Assembly: GCF_001758365.1 (NCBI RefSeq)
Contig: NZ_LZFO01000004.1
Span: 45,581-109,580 of the forward strand
Source of the DNA: Clostridium acetireducens DSM 10703
Lineage (GTDB): Bacteria; Bacillota; Clostridia; Clostridiales; Clostridiaceae
Reading direction: 5' to 3'
Length of the DNA: 64,000 nt
Under the pieces are notes generated by a model. The model saw only the letters and a program-made list of their open reading frames with translations, was not told where the DNA came from and did not search any database. This document shows, one piece after another, positions 46,418 through 54,394 of the stretch (position 1 is the first letter of the stretch; each line of letters starts with the position of its first letter). A program made the position numbers and the translations under genes.

Positions 46418-47533
46418 ATGAGCAATTTTGTAGATGATTTAAAAAATACCAAAGTTTTAAATAAAAATGACATTATAAGATTTAAAATTTACATAGATAA
46501 AAAGTTTTATTCTCTTGATAAAAAAGCAAGAGCTGATATATTGTCTAATACTATACATAAAGTATTAAATAATTTTTTAAAAGGATTAGATAATAATAGT
46601 ACAAGCCAATTAAAAATTGAAATATTAAATAATACATTAGTAAAAGAAAAATATAATATATGCATGTACGACATATTTTTTTCTTATATACAATTAAATA
46701 AAAATATTAGTAATTGCAATGTTAATGAACTATTAGACTGGATTAATAATTACTCTGAAAACAAGATAACTATAGATACATTAAATAAACATTTTAATAT
46801 TCCTGATAATAACTTAAACATGGATTTTAATGAAGAAAATATTACTTTAACTAATAATACTGTAGAAAAACAGCAAGTATCTAATTATAAAAAAACTAAA
46901 TCTAAAAATAAAAAATTAAGTAATACAAAAATGAAAACTATATTACCTATATGTATATTAATATTTATAGTTAATTTTTCAGTTTATATAAATAAAAGTT
47001 TTAAAAAAAATAAAGAAGATAAAAGCATAGTACTTCTTCAAAAATTTGAAAAAGATTTAACTCCTATAGGAACTAAAATAAAAGGGAAAAAAATAAATCC
47101 TAATTTTCCTCAGTATTTAAAATATAGAAAAATAAATGAAAAAAACTTAAAAGATTTTTTAGTAAAAAGAAATTCCCTTTTAGCTAAAGAACCCTACTTT
47201 TCTGCAATAATACTTTCTGCTAAGGAATTTAATTTAAACCCTATTATACTATTTTCTATAACAGGACAAGAGCAAAATTTTGTACCTATTAACTCAAAGT
47301 ACGCTAATAAAATTGCCAATAACCCTTTTAATGTGTTTCATAGCTGGGAAGAATATAATACAGATATTAAAGATTCCTCAGAAATTGCAGCTAGAACAGT
47401 TTTAAATTTATGTTCTGATATGCCTAAAGATGCAGATCCTTTTAAATGGGTAAATAGGAAATATGCAGAAGATACTAATTGGTGGAAAGGTGTAGAAAGC
47501 TTTTTTAAAGAATTGGACAAGCTAACTAAATAA
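46418..47533 (+). CDS. Membrane-anchored lysozyme-fold (glucosaminidase-like) protein
   Basis: 371 residues. A ~185-residue N-terminal helical, Asn-rich cytosolic part with no recognised fold, a single span (ILPICILIFIVNFSVYI), then an extracellular domain with FSAIILSAKEFNLNPIILFSITGQEQNFV and NPFNVFHSWEEYN, resembling glucosaminidase/transglycosylase domains with the Glu of GQEQNF as candidate acid. Seems anchored with its catalytic part outside. SD AAGGAG. Function unproven. Confidence 0.65.
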   Translation: MSNFVDDLKNTKVLNKNDIIRFKIYIDKKFYSLDKKARADILSNTIHKVLNNFLKGLDNNSTSQLKIEILNNTLVKEKYNICMYDIFFSYIQLNKNISNCNVNELLDWINNYSENKITIDTLNKHFNIPDNNLNMDFNEENITLTNNTVEKQQVSNYKKTKSKNKKLSNTKMKTILPICILIFIVNFSVYINKSFKKNKEDKSIVLLQKFEKDLTPIGTKIKGKKINPNFPQYLKYRKINEKNLKDFLVKRNSLLAKEPYFSAIILSAKEFNLNPIILFSITGQEQNFVPINSKYANKIANNPFNVFHSWEEYNTDIKDSSEIAARTVLNLCSDMPKDADPFKWVNRKYAEDTNWWKGVESFFKELDKLTK

Positions 47534-47535
47534 CA

Positions 47536-47567
47536 AAAGTTAGGATTAAGTGTAAAATCCTAACTTT
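47536..47567. terminator. Bidirectional terminator
   Basis: AAAGTTAGGATT pairs with AATCCTAACTTT across ~8 nt between the lysozyme-like gene and the convergent GGGtGRT gene. U-tracts are weak on both strands. Confidence 0.65.
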
Positions 47568-47578
47568 GTATATATAAA

Positions 47579-48580
47579 TTATTTATTCATAGCTTGTTCA
47601 AGAGCAACAGACACTGCAACAGTTGCTCCAACCATAGGATTGTTACCCATACCTATAAGTCCCATCATTTCAACGTGAGCTGGAACAGATGAAGAACCTG
47701 CAAATTGTGCATCTGAATGCATTCTTCCCATAGTGTCTGTCATACCATAAGAAGCTGGACCTGCTGCCATATTATCTGGATGTAGAGTTCTTCCAGTACC
47801 ACCACCAGAAGCTACTGAAAAATATTTCTTTCCTAATTCATAGCATTCTTTTTTATATGTTCCTGCAACAGGATGTTGGAATCTTGTTGGATTTGTAGAG
47901 TTTCCTGTAATTGAAACGTCAACTTTTTCATTATGCATTATAGCAACACCTTCTCTAACATCATCAGATCCAAAGCATCTAACAGCTGCTCTTTCACCTT
48001 TTGAGAAAGCTTTTTCTTTAACTATTTCTAATTTATTATTTTCATAATTAAATTTAGTTTGAACATATGTAAATCCGTTTATTCTTGATATTATATAAGC
48101 TGCATCTTTTCCAAGACCATTTAATATAACTCTTAAAGGTTCTTTTCTAACCTTATTAGCTGATTTTGCTATTCCTATAGCTCCTTCTGCTGCTGCAAAA
48201 GATTCATGTCCTGCTAAGAAAGCAAAGCATTTAGTTTCTTCTCTTAAAAGCATTGCTCCTAAATTTCCGTGACCTAATCCAACTTTTCTATGATCTGCAA
48301 CGGAACCTGGAATACAAAAAGCTTGAAGTCCTTCACCTATAACTTCAGCCGCATCACAGGCTTTTTTACATGCTTGTTTTATAGCTATAGCTGCACCTAA
48401 AGTATATGCCCAGCAAGCATTTTCAAAACATATAGGTTGAATTCCTTTAACTATATTATAAACATCTACCCCTTTTTCATCGCAGATTGCTTTAGCATCT
48501 TCTATTGATTTCATACCGTATTTCTCAAGTACTGGTGTAATTTGATTTATTCTTCTTTCATAACCTTCAAATAAAGCCAT
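47579..48580 (-). CDS. GGGtGRT protein
   Basis: 333 residues; the defining motif appears as ASGGGTGRTLHPDNMAAGPAS, with GMTDTMGRMHSDAQFAGSSSVPAHVEMMGLIGMG. This is a conserved clostridial family of unknown function almost always beside a NifU-like scaffold gene, as here. No Cys-rich cluster of its own. It is preceded by AAAGGAGGAG, 18 nt after its partner, so they are co-transcribed. Confidence 0.9.
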   Translation of the reverse strand: MALFEGYERRINQITPVLEKYGMKSIEDAKAICDEKGVDVYNIVKGIQPICFENACWAYTLGAAIAIKQACKKACDAAEVIGEGLQAFCIPGSVADHRKVGLGHGNLGAMLLREETKCFAFLAGHESFAAAEGAIGIAKSANKVRKEPLRVILNGLGKDAAYIISRINGFTYVQTKFNYENNKLEIVKEKAFSKGERAAVRCFGSDDVREGVAIMHNEKVDVSITGNSTNPTRFQHPVAGTYKKECYELGKKYFSVASGGGTGRTLHPDNMAAGPASYGMTDTMGRMHSDAQFAGSSSVPAHVEMMGLIGMGNNPMVGATVAVSVALEQAMNK

Positions 48581-48598
48581 TTTTACTCCTCCTTTAAA

Positions 48599-49291
48599 CT
48601 ATTCCTGTCTAGGATCTATTACCTTTACAGCTTCGTCAAATCTACCATAAACTCCAGATGCTTTTTCTAAAGCTTCATTTGCATCTGTTCCTTTTTTAAT
48701 CATTTCCATCATTTTTCCAAGATGAACAAATTTGTATCCTATTGCTTCATTATCTTCATCAAGAGCAATTTTAGTAATGTATCCTTCTGCCATTTCTAAG
48801 TATCTAGAACCTTTTTCTAATGTTCCATACATAGTTCCAACTTGGCTTCTTAATCCTTTTCCTAAGTCTTCAAGACCTGCTCCTATAGGTAGTCCACCTT
48901 CTGAAAAAGCTGTTTGAGTTCTTCCGTATACTATTTGTAAGAATAATTCTCTCATAGCAGTATTTATAGCATCACATACTAAGTCTGTATTTAAAGCTTC
49001 AAGTAATGTTTTTCCTGGAAGTATTTCTGAAGCCATAGCTGCTGAGTGAGTCATTCCACTACATCCTAAAGTTTCTATTAAAGCTTCTTGAATAATACCT
49101 TCTTTTACGTTTAGTGTAAGTTTGCATGCACCTTGTTGAGGAGCACACCAGCCTACCCCATGAGTTAATCCTGATACATCTTTAACTTCTTTAACTTGTA
49201 CCCATTTTCCTTCTTCTGGAATTGGTGCTGGTCCGTGATTTGGTCCTTTTGCAACACAACACATATTATTTACTTCAGTTGTATAAATCAT
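48599..49291 (-). CDS. NifU/IscU-like iron-sulfur scaffold-type protein
   Basis: 230 residues from ATG at 49291 (AAGGAG 9-12 nt upstream; earlier in-frame ATGs have no SD). Contains GWCAPQQGACKLTLNVKEG and ETLGCSGMTHSAAMASEILPGKTLLEAL, which resembles the Cys-containing IscU/NifU N-terminal domain, but the spacing is divergent. Probably binds metal or cluster with the GGGtGRT partner downstream. Function unproven. Confidence 0.82.
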   Translation of the reverse strand: MIYTTEVNNMCCVAKGPNHGPAPIPEEGKWVQVKEVKDVSGLTHGVGWCAPQQGACKLTLNVKEGIIQEALIETLGCSGMTHSAAMASEILPGKTLLEALNTDLVCDAINTAMRELFLQIVYGRTQTAFSEGGLPIGAGLEDLGKGLRSQVGTMYGTLEKGSRYLEMAEGYITKIALDEDNEAIGYKFVHLGKMMEMIKKGTDANEALEKASGVYGRFDEAVKVIDPRQE

Positions 49292-49530
49292 ACTTATATT
49301 AGCTCCTTCCTGTATATAAAATAAAAAATTTCCTTCTTTAATTAATCTATTATATTTTAACAAATATCTTCTGAAGTAACAATATTTATTTACATATTGT
49401 ATACTATATTTGCTTAAATAATATAGCATTTTTCTTTTAATATATAGGATTTATGCTTATTTAAACTAACCTATTATGATTTTATAGTTATTTTTTTAAA
49501 CATATTCAAAACAAACTTTATTTACCATTA

Positions 49531-49612
49531 AGTTGTTGCATAATAAATCATTAATATAATTTACAGGCTGTACAAAAATAATAAGTCCAGTAACAATAAA
49601 TAAGTTAGAAAA
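49531..49612 (+). repeat. Half copy of the palindromic element
   Basis: The stretch from GTTGTTGCATAATAAATCA through TGTACAAAAATAATAAGTCCAG to AATAAGTTAG aligns with one outer arm of the palindromic family, closest to copy 1. The core and the second arm are absent. The tRNA-Leu promoter starts ~23 nt downstream. Confidence 0.7.
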
Positions 49613-49634
49613 TTACATTTTTTAAATAATAGTA

Positions 49635-49663
49635 TTGACTTAAATTCATTAAAAGGATATAAT
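49635..49663 (+). promoter_or_regulatory. Sigma-A promoter of tRNA-Leu(CAA)
   Basis: TTGACT (49635-49640), 17-nt spacer, TATAAT (49658-49663), 18 nt before the tRNA. Confidence 0.92.
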
Positions 49664-49680
49664 AATAAGCGTTACGATAT

Positions 49681-49767
49681 GCCGAAGTGGTGGAATTGGC
49701 AGACGCAACGGACTCAAAATCCGTCGGTAGCAATATCGTGCGGGTTCAAGTCCCGCCTTCGGCACCA
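49681..49767 (+). tRNA. tRNA-Leu(CAA)
   Basis: 87 nt with encoded CCA: acceptor GCCGAAG/CTTCGGC, anticodon stem ACGGA/TCCGT with loop CTCAAAA giving CAA, long variable arm, T loop GGTTCAAGTCC. Reads UUG. Confidence 0.97.
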
Positions 49768-49768
49768 A

Positions 49769-49802
49769 AAAGACTTTGAATTTTTATTCAAAGTCTTTTT
49801 TT
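49769..49802 (+). terminator. Terminator of tRNA-Leu(CAA)
   Basis: AAGACTTTGAA pairs with TTCAAAGTCTT across TTTTTA, then T7. Confidence 0.9.
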
Positions 49803-49834
49803 AATCAATTTTAATTACTTTAAATATTTATTTT

Positions 49835-50121
49835 TTAATCTACTAATTTAATATTACCATCTTTATATAAAACAAGTTTCCTTGCATATATTAATTCAAC
49901 CATTTCTTTTCCACTTTTTTTAATTCCACATAATAATTACTATAATATTTTGTATTGAATATACTACAGCAAACTTTTAAATTACTTAAAAATGTTCTAT
50001 ATGGCATTGTGTAATTTTCTGCTTTATGAAGAAAGCTTATTGTATTATTATCAAGAATAGCTATTTTTTTATTTTCTTGTATAACATCATCTAAATTATT
50101 AGCTGTTATATATTTAGACAT
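49835..50121 (-). pseudogene. PIN-like small protein gene, frame broken at an A7 run
   Basis: From ATG at 50121 a 76-residue frame reads MSKYITANNLDDVIQENKKIAILDNNTISFLHKAE, where AILDNNTISFL resembles the start of a PIN nuclease domain (weak). It stops at 49891, shortly after an A7 run at 49916-49922. Shifting one base there continues through EMVELIYARKLVLYKDGNIKLVD to a stop at 49835. The cause could be a homopolymer indel, programmed -1 slippage or sequencing error. SD is weak. No partner antitoxin seen. Confidence 0.45.
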
Positions 50122-50129
50122 TTGTACAC

Positions 50130-50490
50130 ATACCTATCACATTATATGTTAAAAGTGTAAAAAAAGATATATGTGTAAAATTATTTTTTACATATGTATG
50201 TCTTAAAGGAAATGTATTAAATTATGAAGGGCCTTTTGGTGTTGGATATGAAGTAGTTAATTTTGATTTTATTAAAAAAATTATAGAAAATACAATTTCT
50301 GCATCTAAAGTATATCCTCGATTTTCTAATTTAAGGAAATATGAATTATTAGAAATAGATATTTCTTTAGATATATTAGAAAAATCATAAAAATGCACAG
50401 ATAGAAGATTTAGCTCCTAAAAATTATGGAGCAATAGTTTATATGTGTTATTTTTGCCCAGAAAAAATATTAAAATCAATTAGAAACTAA
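50130..50490 (+). pseudogene. Remnant of an AMMECR1-domain gene (AmmeMemoRadiSam system protein A)
   Basis: No intact start. One frame gives a run through FVCLKG-like TYVCLKGNVLNYEG, then KIIENTISASKVYPRFSNL and YELLEIDISLDILEKS before a stop at 50388. The next frame continues with QIEDLAPKNYGAIVY from 50395 to a stop at 50488. The order matches AMMECR1 (NAISAA..DPRFPPV, EL..IEVSVL, L.P..YGVIV). The expected MEMO and radical SAM partners are not beside it. Its 3' end overlaps the convergent PHP gene. Confidence 0.7.
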
Positions 50491-51297
50491 ATAATTAAAA
50501 AATTCTTTTGGACTTTCTATATCCCCAATACTTACATTGTTATCACCATACTTACCATGGAAGTCACTACCACCAGTTAATATTAAATTATATTTTTTAC
50601 TTAGATTTCTTATTTTTTTATGATCTTCTTCATTATGGCTAATATGATAAATTTCTATACCTTTAAGTCCACTTTCTATTAACTTTTCAATAAAATCATA
50701 AGATTTTAACTGTCCTGGATGAGCAAGTACTGGAATTCCTCCATCTTTTTTAATAGCTTTTACAGCTTCATATGCATCTGCATAATTTATATTTCTAGCA
50801 CATATACCGTTATTTTTAAATAAAATTCTATATAAGTCAGAATATATTTTATCTGTGTATTTTTTATCTATAAGCTCTTCCATTATGTGTTTTTTATAAA
50901 TAACCTTACTTGTTTTTGCTTTTAAAAATATATTATTAACATCAATTTTATATCCATTTTTTATAAGTTGTTCTATTTGCCATAGTGAATTATTATGTCT
51001 TTGATTTAATATCGGATCACATATTTTCCTAATATTTTCACCTTTTAAATTAAAATTATATCCAAGTATGTGTATTTTTCTTTTAGTTTCTTTATCATAT
51101 GCTGAAATTTCAATACCGGGAATAACTTTAATACCCATTTTTTTACTAAATTCAATAGCCTCTTTTAATCCACATACTGTATCATGATTTGTAATTCCAA
51201 TATGAGTAACTGCCTTTTCTTTAGATCTTTGTAAAACTTCAGATATACTGAATGATCCATCAGATATATTTGTATGAATATGAAGATCTAATTTCAT
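50476..51297 (-). CDS. PHP-domain metal-dependent phosphoesterase (TrpH/RNase AM-like)
   Basis: 273 residues: DLHIHTNISDGSFS, IGITNHDT, IPGIEISAY, IPVLAHPGQL and GGSDFHG supply the set of His and Asp metal ligands of the PHP superfamily. Related YciV/RnaAM enzymes hydrolyse 3',5'-nucleoside bisphosphates or act as 5'-3' exonucleases on RNA ends; the substrate here cannot be fixed. SD GGAGG. Terminator upstream isolates it from the HAD gene. Confidence 0.9.
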   Translation of the reverse strand: MKLDLHIHTNISDGSFSISEVLQRSKEKAVTHIGITNHDTVCGLKEAIEFSKKMGIKVIPGIEISAYDKETKRKIHILGYNFNLKGENIRKICDPILNQRHNNSLWQIEQLIKNGYKIDVNNIFLKAKTSKVIYKKHIMEELIDKKYTDKIYSDLYRILFKNNGICARNINYADAYEAVKAIKKDGGIPVLAHPGQLKSYDFIEKLIESGLKGIEIYHISHNEEDHKKIRNLSKKYNLILTGGSDFHGKYGDNNVSIGDIESPKEFFNYLVSN

Positions 51298-51349
51298 ATT
51301 AATTTTCCTCCTTATTCATTTATCCTACTAATTTATTAATAACACAATA

Positions 51350-51373
51350 AAAAAGTCCTCTTTTGGACTTTTT
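51350..51373 (-). terminator. Terminator after the HAD nucleotidase gene
   Basis: AAAAGTCC pairs with GGACTTTT around a TCTTTT-type loop with T run on the minus strand. Confidence 0.85.
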
Positions 51374-51378
51374 TATCC

Positions 51379-51969
51379 TTAAGCAATTTTTGTAAGCTTT
51401 TTAATTGTATTTTCAGTATATTCTCCTATGATTTTTTCAATATCACTCCAATTATAAACTCGAGTAATACCAGATATCAATGGCTTCCTATTGTAATAGC
51501 AATCCATTAATAAAACTTTAAATCCAGCTTGAGCTAATTGAATAGCATTCTCATATCTATCTTCTATAAAAATATCACAATTTAATTCTTTTGCTTTTTC
51601 TACTTTATAATGACTTCCCAATAAATATATTTGACTATTTGGTAGTCCATTCATAGAAAACCATTTATTTGTTACATTTTTCATTTTTTCTTCTCTTGCT
51701 GTAACATAGTACAAATTATGAAATTTGTTCAATTTGCAAAGAACTTCTTTTGCTTGTTCTCTTAAAATTGCATTAAAATGCATTTCTTCCCCATACATTT
51801 CATAAAATCTTAAATAATCTTGTCTAGTTACTTTTAATACTTCATGAACATAATAAACTGTAACCTCACAAGGTTTTACATTGGTTTTAAAATATTCATT
51901 TGCCATTTCAAGCCAATGGTATGCATCCGTTATAGTTCCATCAATATCTACACATATATTTAACTTCAT
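51379..51969 (-). CDS. HAD-family 5' nucleotidase (YqfW/NT5C-like)
   Basis: 196 residues: DIDGTITDAYHW is motif I (Asp nucleophile), YYVTAREEKMK motif II, KVEKAKEL the Lys, and IFIEDRYENAI motif III. Length and the helical cap (WLEMANEYF) match the 5'(3')-deoxyribonucleotidase branch. Likely removes phosphate from (deoxy)nucleotides. Monocistronic. Confidence 0.85.
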   Translation of the reverse strand: MKLNICVDIDGTITDAYHWLEMANEYFKTNVKPCEVTVYYVHEVLKVTRQDYLRFYEMYGEEMHFNAILREQAKEVLCKLNKFHNLYYVTAREEKMKNVTNKWFSMNGLPNSQIYLLGSHYKVEKAKELNCDIFIEDRYENAIQLAQAGFKVLLMDCYYNRKPLISGITRVYNWSDIEKIIGEYTENTIKKLTKIA

Positions 51970-52102
51970 TATTTTATCTACCCCTTTCTTTAATACTATT
52001 ATATAGATACATCTTTAAATCTAAATTAAGAATAGATTAATTTCCTGTAAAAGATTCGCATATACCTATATTGAACCATTTATTATATTTAGTTTATTGA
52101 AT

Positions 52103-52156
52103 AAAAAATATGGAATAACAAGCATTTATTTTATACTTGTTATCCCATATTTTTTA
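52103..52156. terminator. Terminator hairpin after the HsmA-like gene
   Basis: ATATGGGATAACAAG pairs with CTTGTTATTCCATAT (one mismatch) with A/T runs on both sides. The ~230-nt gap here has no gene. Confidence 0.75.
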
Positions 52157-52200
52157 TAATTTATTTATAAAATTTTTATAATCAATAATTTTATTTACCT

Positions 52201-52569
52201 CTATTTTATCATTCCAAATACTGCACCAGATACAAAAGGTATTAACCAAATAATCCATACTAAAATACTAAATTTATGAAACTTATATTTCATTTCTTCA
52301 TCATTTTTGTATAAAACAATTGTTGCCCAAATAGCATGAAAAAGCATTAAAATTATTGCTAATAATCCTGTTATGCCATGAAAATTAAAATTAAATCCTC
52401 CATGAGCTATTTTACTCATAAGAGTAGTACCTAATGTATCAAATATTAATCCAATAATAAAAAATACTAAATGCCATATTTTTAATTCATTTTGTTTTTT
52501 CTCACTCCAAACTCCTATTGTATAAAATATAAGAGCTAAATTAATAAAAATAATTGCATAAACTAACAT
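52201..52569 (-). CDS. TIGR03987/HsmA-family small membrane protein
   Basis: 122 residues with four hydrophobic spans. IINLALIFYTIGVWSEKK, GLIFDTLGTTLMSKIA and HGITGLLAIILMLFHAIWA match what I recall of the TIGR03987 (HsmA) family. Function poorly known. Own SD; between two terminators and divergent from the ABC-F gene. Confidence 0.75.
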   Translation of the reverse strand: MLVYAIIFINLALIFYTIGVWSEKKQNELKIWHLVFFIIGLIFDTLGTTLMSKIAHGGFNFNFHGITGLLAIILMLFHAIWATIVLYKNDEEMKYKFHKFSILVWIIWLIPFVSGAVFGMIK

Positions 52570-52733
52570 AATTAATTTCTCCTTTTACGAATTTAACGAA
52601 CTATGTTCATATTATATTTTCTTTATATTATTTTGTCAATACTATTTATTATTATACTCTTTAAAAGTGCTTTAAAGTCATATATAATTTTTATGTAACT
52701 CTTAAAATTAAAATTGAAGAAAGGAATCAATAT

Positions 52734-54290
52734 ATGAGTATTTTAACAGTAAAAAATTTAAGCCATGGCTTTGGTGATAGAGCTATTTTTAACGATGTTT
52801 CTTTTAGACTTTTAAAAGGAGAACATATCGGACTTATAGGTGCTAATGGAGAAGGCAAATCTACATTTATGAATATTATAACAGGAAAAATAGAACCAGA
52901 TGAAGGAAAAATAGAATGGTCAAAAAGGGTTAGAGTTTCTTATTTAGATCAACATACAGTACTTGAAAAAGGATTAACAATTAGAGATATTTTGAAAGGT
53001 GCTTTTAAATATTTATTTGATTTAGAAGCCGAGCTTAATGAAATATGTAATAAAATGTCTGAGGCTTCTCCAGAAGAGCTTGAAAAACTTCTTGAAGATA
53101 TGGGATTGATTCAAGATATTTTAAACCAAAATGACTTCTATATAATAGATTCAAAAATTGAAGAAGTAGCTAGGGGGCTTGGTCTTAGTGATATTGGACT
53201 TGATAAAGATGTTCAAGATTTAAGTGGTGGGCAAAGAACTAAAGTTTTACTTGCAAAACTTCTTTTAGAAAAACCTGATATACTTCTTTTAGATGAGCCT
53301 ACTAATCATCTTGATGAGCAACATATTCAGTGGTTAAAGCGTTATCTTCAAGAATATGAAAATGCTTTTATTTTAATTTCTCATGACATTCCATTTTTAA
53401 ATAGCGTAATAAACCTTATATACCATATGGAAAATCAAGAGCTTAATCGTTATGTAGGAACTTATGATGATTTTTTGAGAATTCATGAAGCTAAAAAACA
53501 ACAATTAGAAGCTGCTTATAAAAGACAACAAAAAGAAATTGAAGCTTTAGAAGATTTTGTAGCTAGAAATAAAGCTAGGGTTTCAACTAGAAATATGGCT
53601 ATGTCTAGGCAGAAAAAACTTGATAAAATGGAAAAGATAGAACTTGCAAAAGAAAAACCAAAACCAGAATTTCATTTTAAAGAAGCAAGAACTTCTGGAA
53701 AAATGGTTTTTCAAACCAAAGACCTAGTTATAGGTTATGATTCTCCTCTTTCAAAACCTTTAAATTTAAGAATGGAAAGAGGGCAAAAGATAGCTCTTAT
53801 AGGAGCAAACGGTCTTGGGAAAACTACATTACTTAAAAGTTTGCTTGGAGAGATAAAACCAATTTCTGGTGAAGTTGAAATTGGAGATTACCTTTATATT
53901 GGATACTTTGAACAAGAAATTAAAAACTCTAATTATAATACTTGCATAGAGGAAATTTGGAAAGAGTTCCCTGTATTTACTCAGTATGAAGTTAGATCTG
54001 CTCTTGCAAAATGTGGGCTTACTACAAAGCACATAGAAAGCAAAATTGTAGTACTAAGCGGTGGAGAACAAGCTAAAGTTCGTTTATGTAAACTTATAAA
54101 TAAGGAAACTAATTTCTTAGTACTTGACGAACCTACAAATCATTTAGACGTAGATGCTAAAGAAGAATTAAAAAAAGCTCTTAAATCTTATAAAGGAAAT
54201 ATACTTTTAATATGCCACGAACCGGAATTTTATAAAGACATAGTAACTGATGTTTGGAGCTGCGAAAATTGGACAACTAAAATTGTATAA
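52734..54290 (+). CDS. ABC-F family ATPase (ribosome-acting)
   Basis: 518 residues with two ABC domains and no membrane spans: Walker A GANGEGKST and GANGLGKTT, signatures LSGGQRTKV and LSGGEQAKV, Walker B LLLDEPTNHLD and LVLDEPTNHLD, and a charged inter-domain linker (~245-300, KKQQLEAAYKRQQKEIEALEDF). ABC-F proteins bind the ribosomal E site; the linker (PtIM) decides whether they give antibiotic resistance or act as translation factors. This one resembles housekeeping YkpA/YbiT types more than known resistance proteins, but that is inference. Confidence 0.92.
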   Translation: MSILTVKNLSHGFGDRAIFNDVSFRLLKGEHIGLIGANGEGKSTFMNIITGKIEPDEGKIEWSKRVRVSYLDQHTVLEKGLTIRDILKGAFKYLFDLEAELNEICNKMSEASPEELEKLLEDMGLIQDILNQNDFYIIDSKIEEVARGLGLSDIGLDKDVQDLSGGQRTKVLLAKLLLEKPDILLLDEPTNHLDEQHIQWLKRYLQEYENAFILISHDIPFLNSVINLIYHMENQELNRYVGTYDDFLRIHEAKKQQLEAAYKRQQKEIEALEDFVARNKARVSTRNMAMSRQKKLDKMEKIELAKEKPKPEFHFKEARTSGKMVFQTKDLVIGYDSPLSKPLNLRMERGQKIALIGANGLGKTTLLKSLLGEIKPISGEVEIGDYLYIGYFEQEIKNSNYNTCIEEIWKEFPVFTQYEVRSALAKCGLTTKHIESKIVVLSGGEQAKVRLCKLINKETNFLVLDEPTNHLDVDAKEELKKALKSYKGNILLICHEPEFYKDIVTDVWSCENWTTKIV

Positions 54291-54328
54291 AAAAATAGGC
54301 TACCTCTATTAGGATAGCCTATTTTTTT
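54290..54328 (+). terminator. Terminator after the ABC-F gene
   Basis: AATAGGCTA pairs with TAGCCTATT (short loop ccTCTATTAGGA region) with A and T runs outside; serves the ABC-F gene and perhaps thrC, which converges. Confidence 0.85.
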
Positions 54329-54394
54329 AATAAGTACATATTTTCATCTAATTCTCTACTTAATTCTAAAATTTCGCCATCATATTAAATATTA

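Noticed and set aside
52085..52110. Further remnant of the palindromic element (TTTATTGAATAAAAAATA), with a similar string at 55983
   Set aside because: Only ~18 AT-rich bases are shared with the outer arm, which is expected by chance at this base composition.
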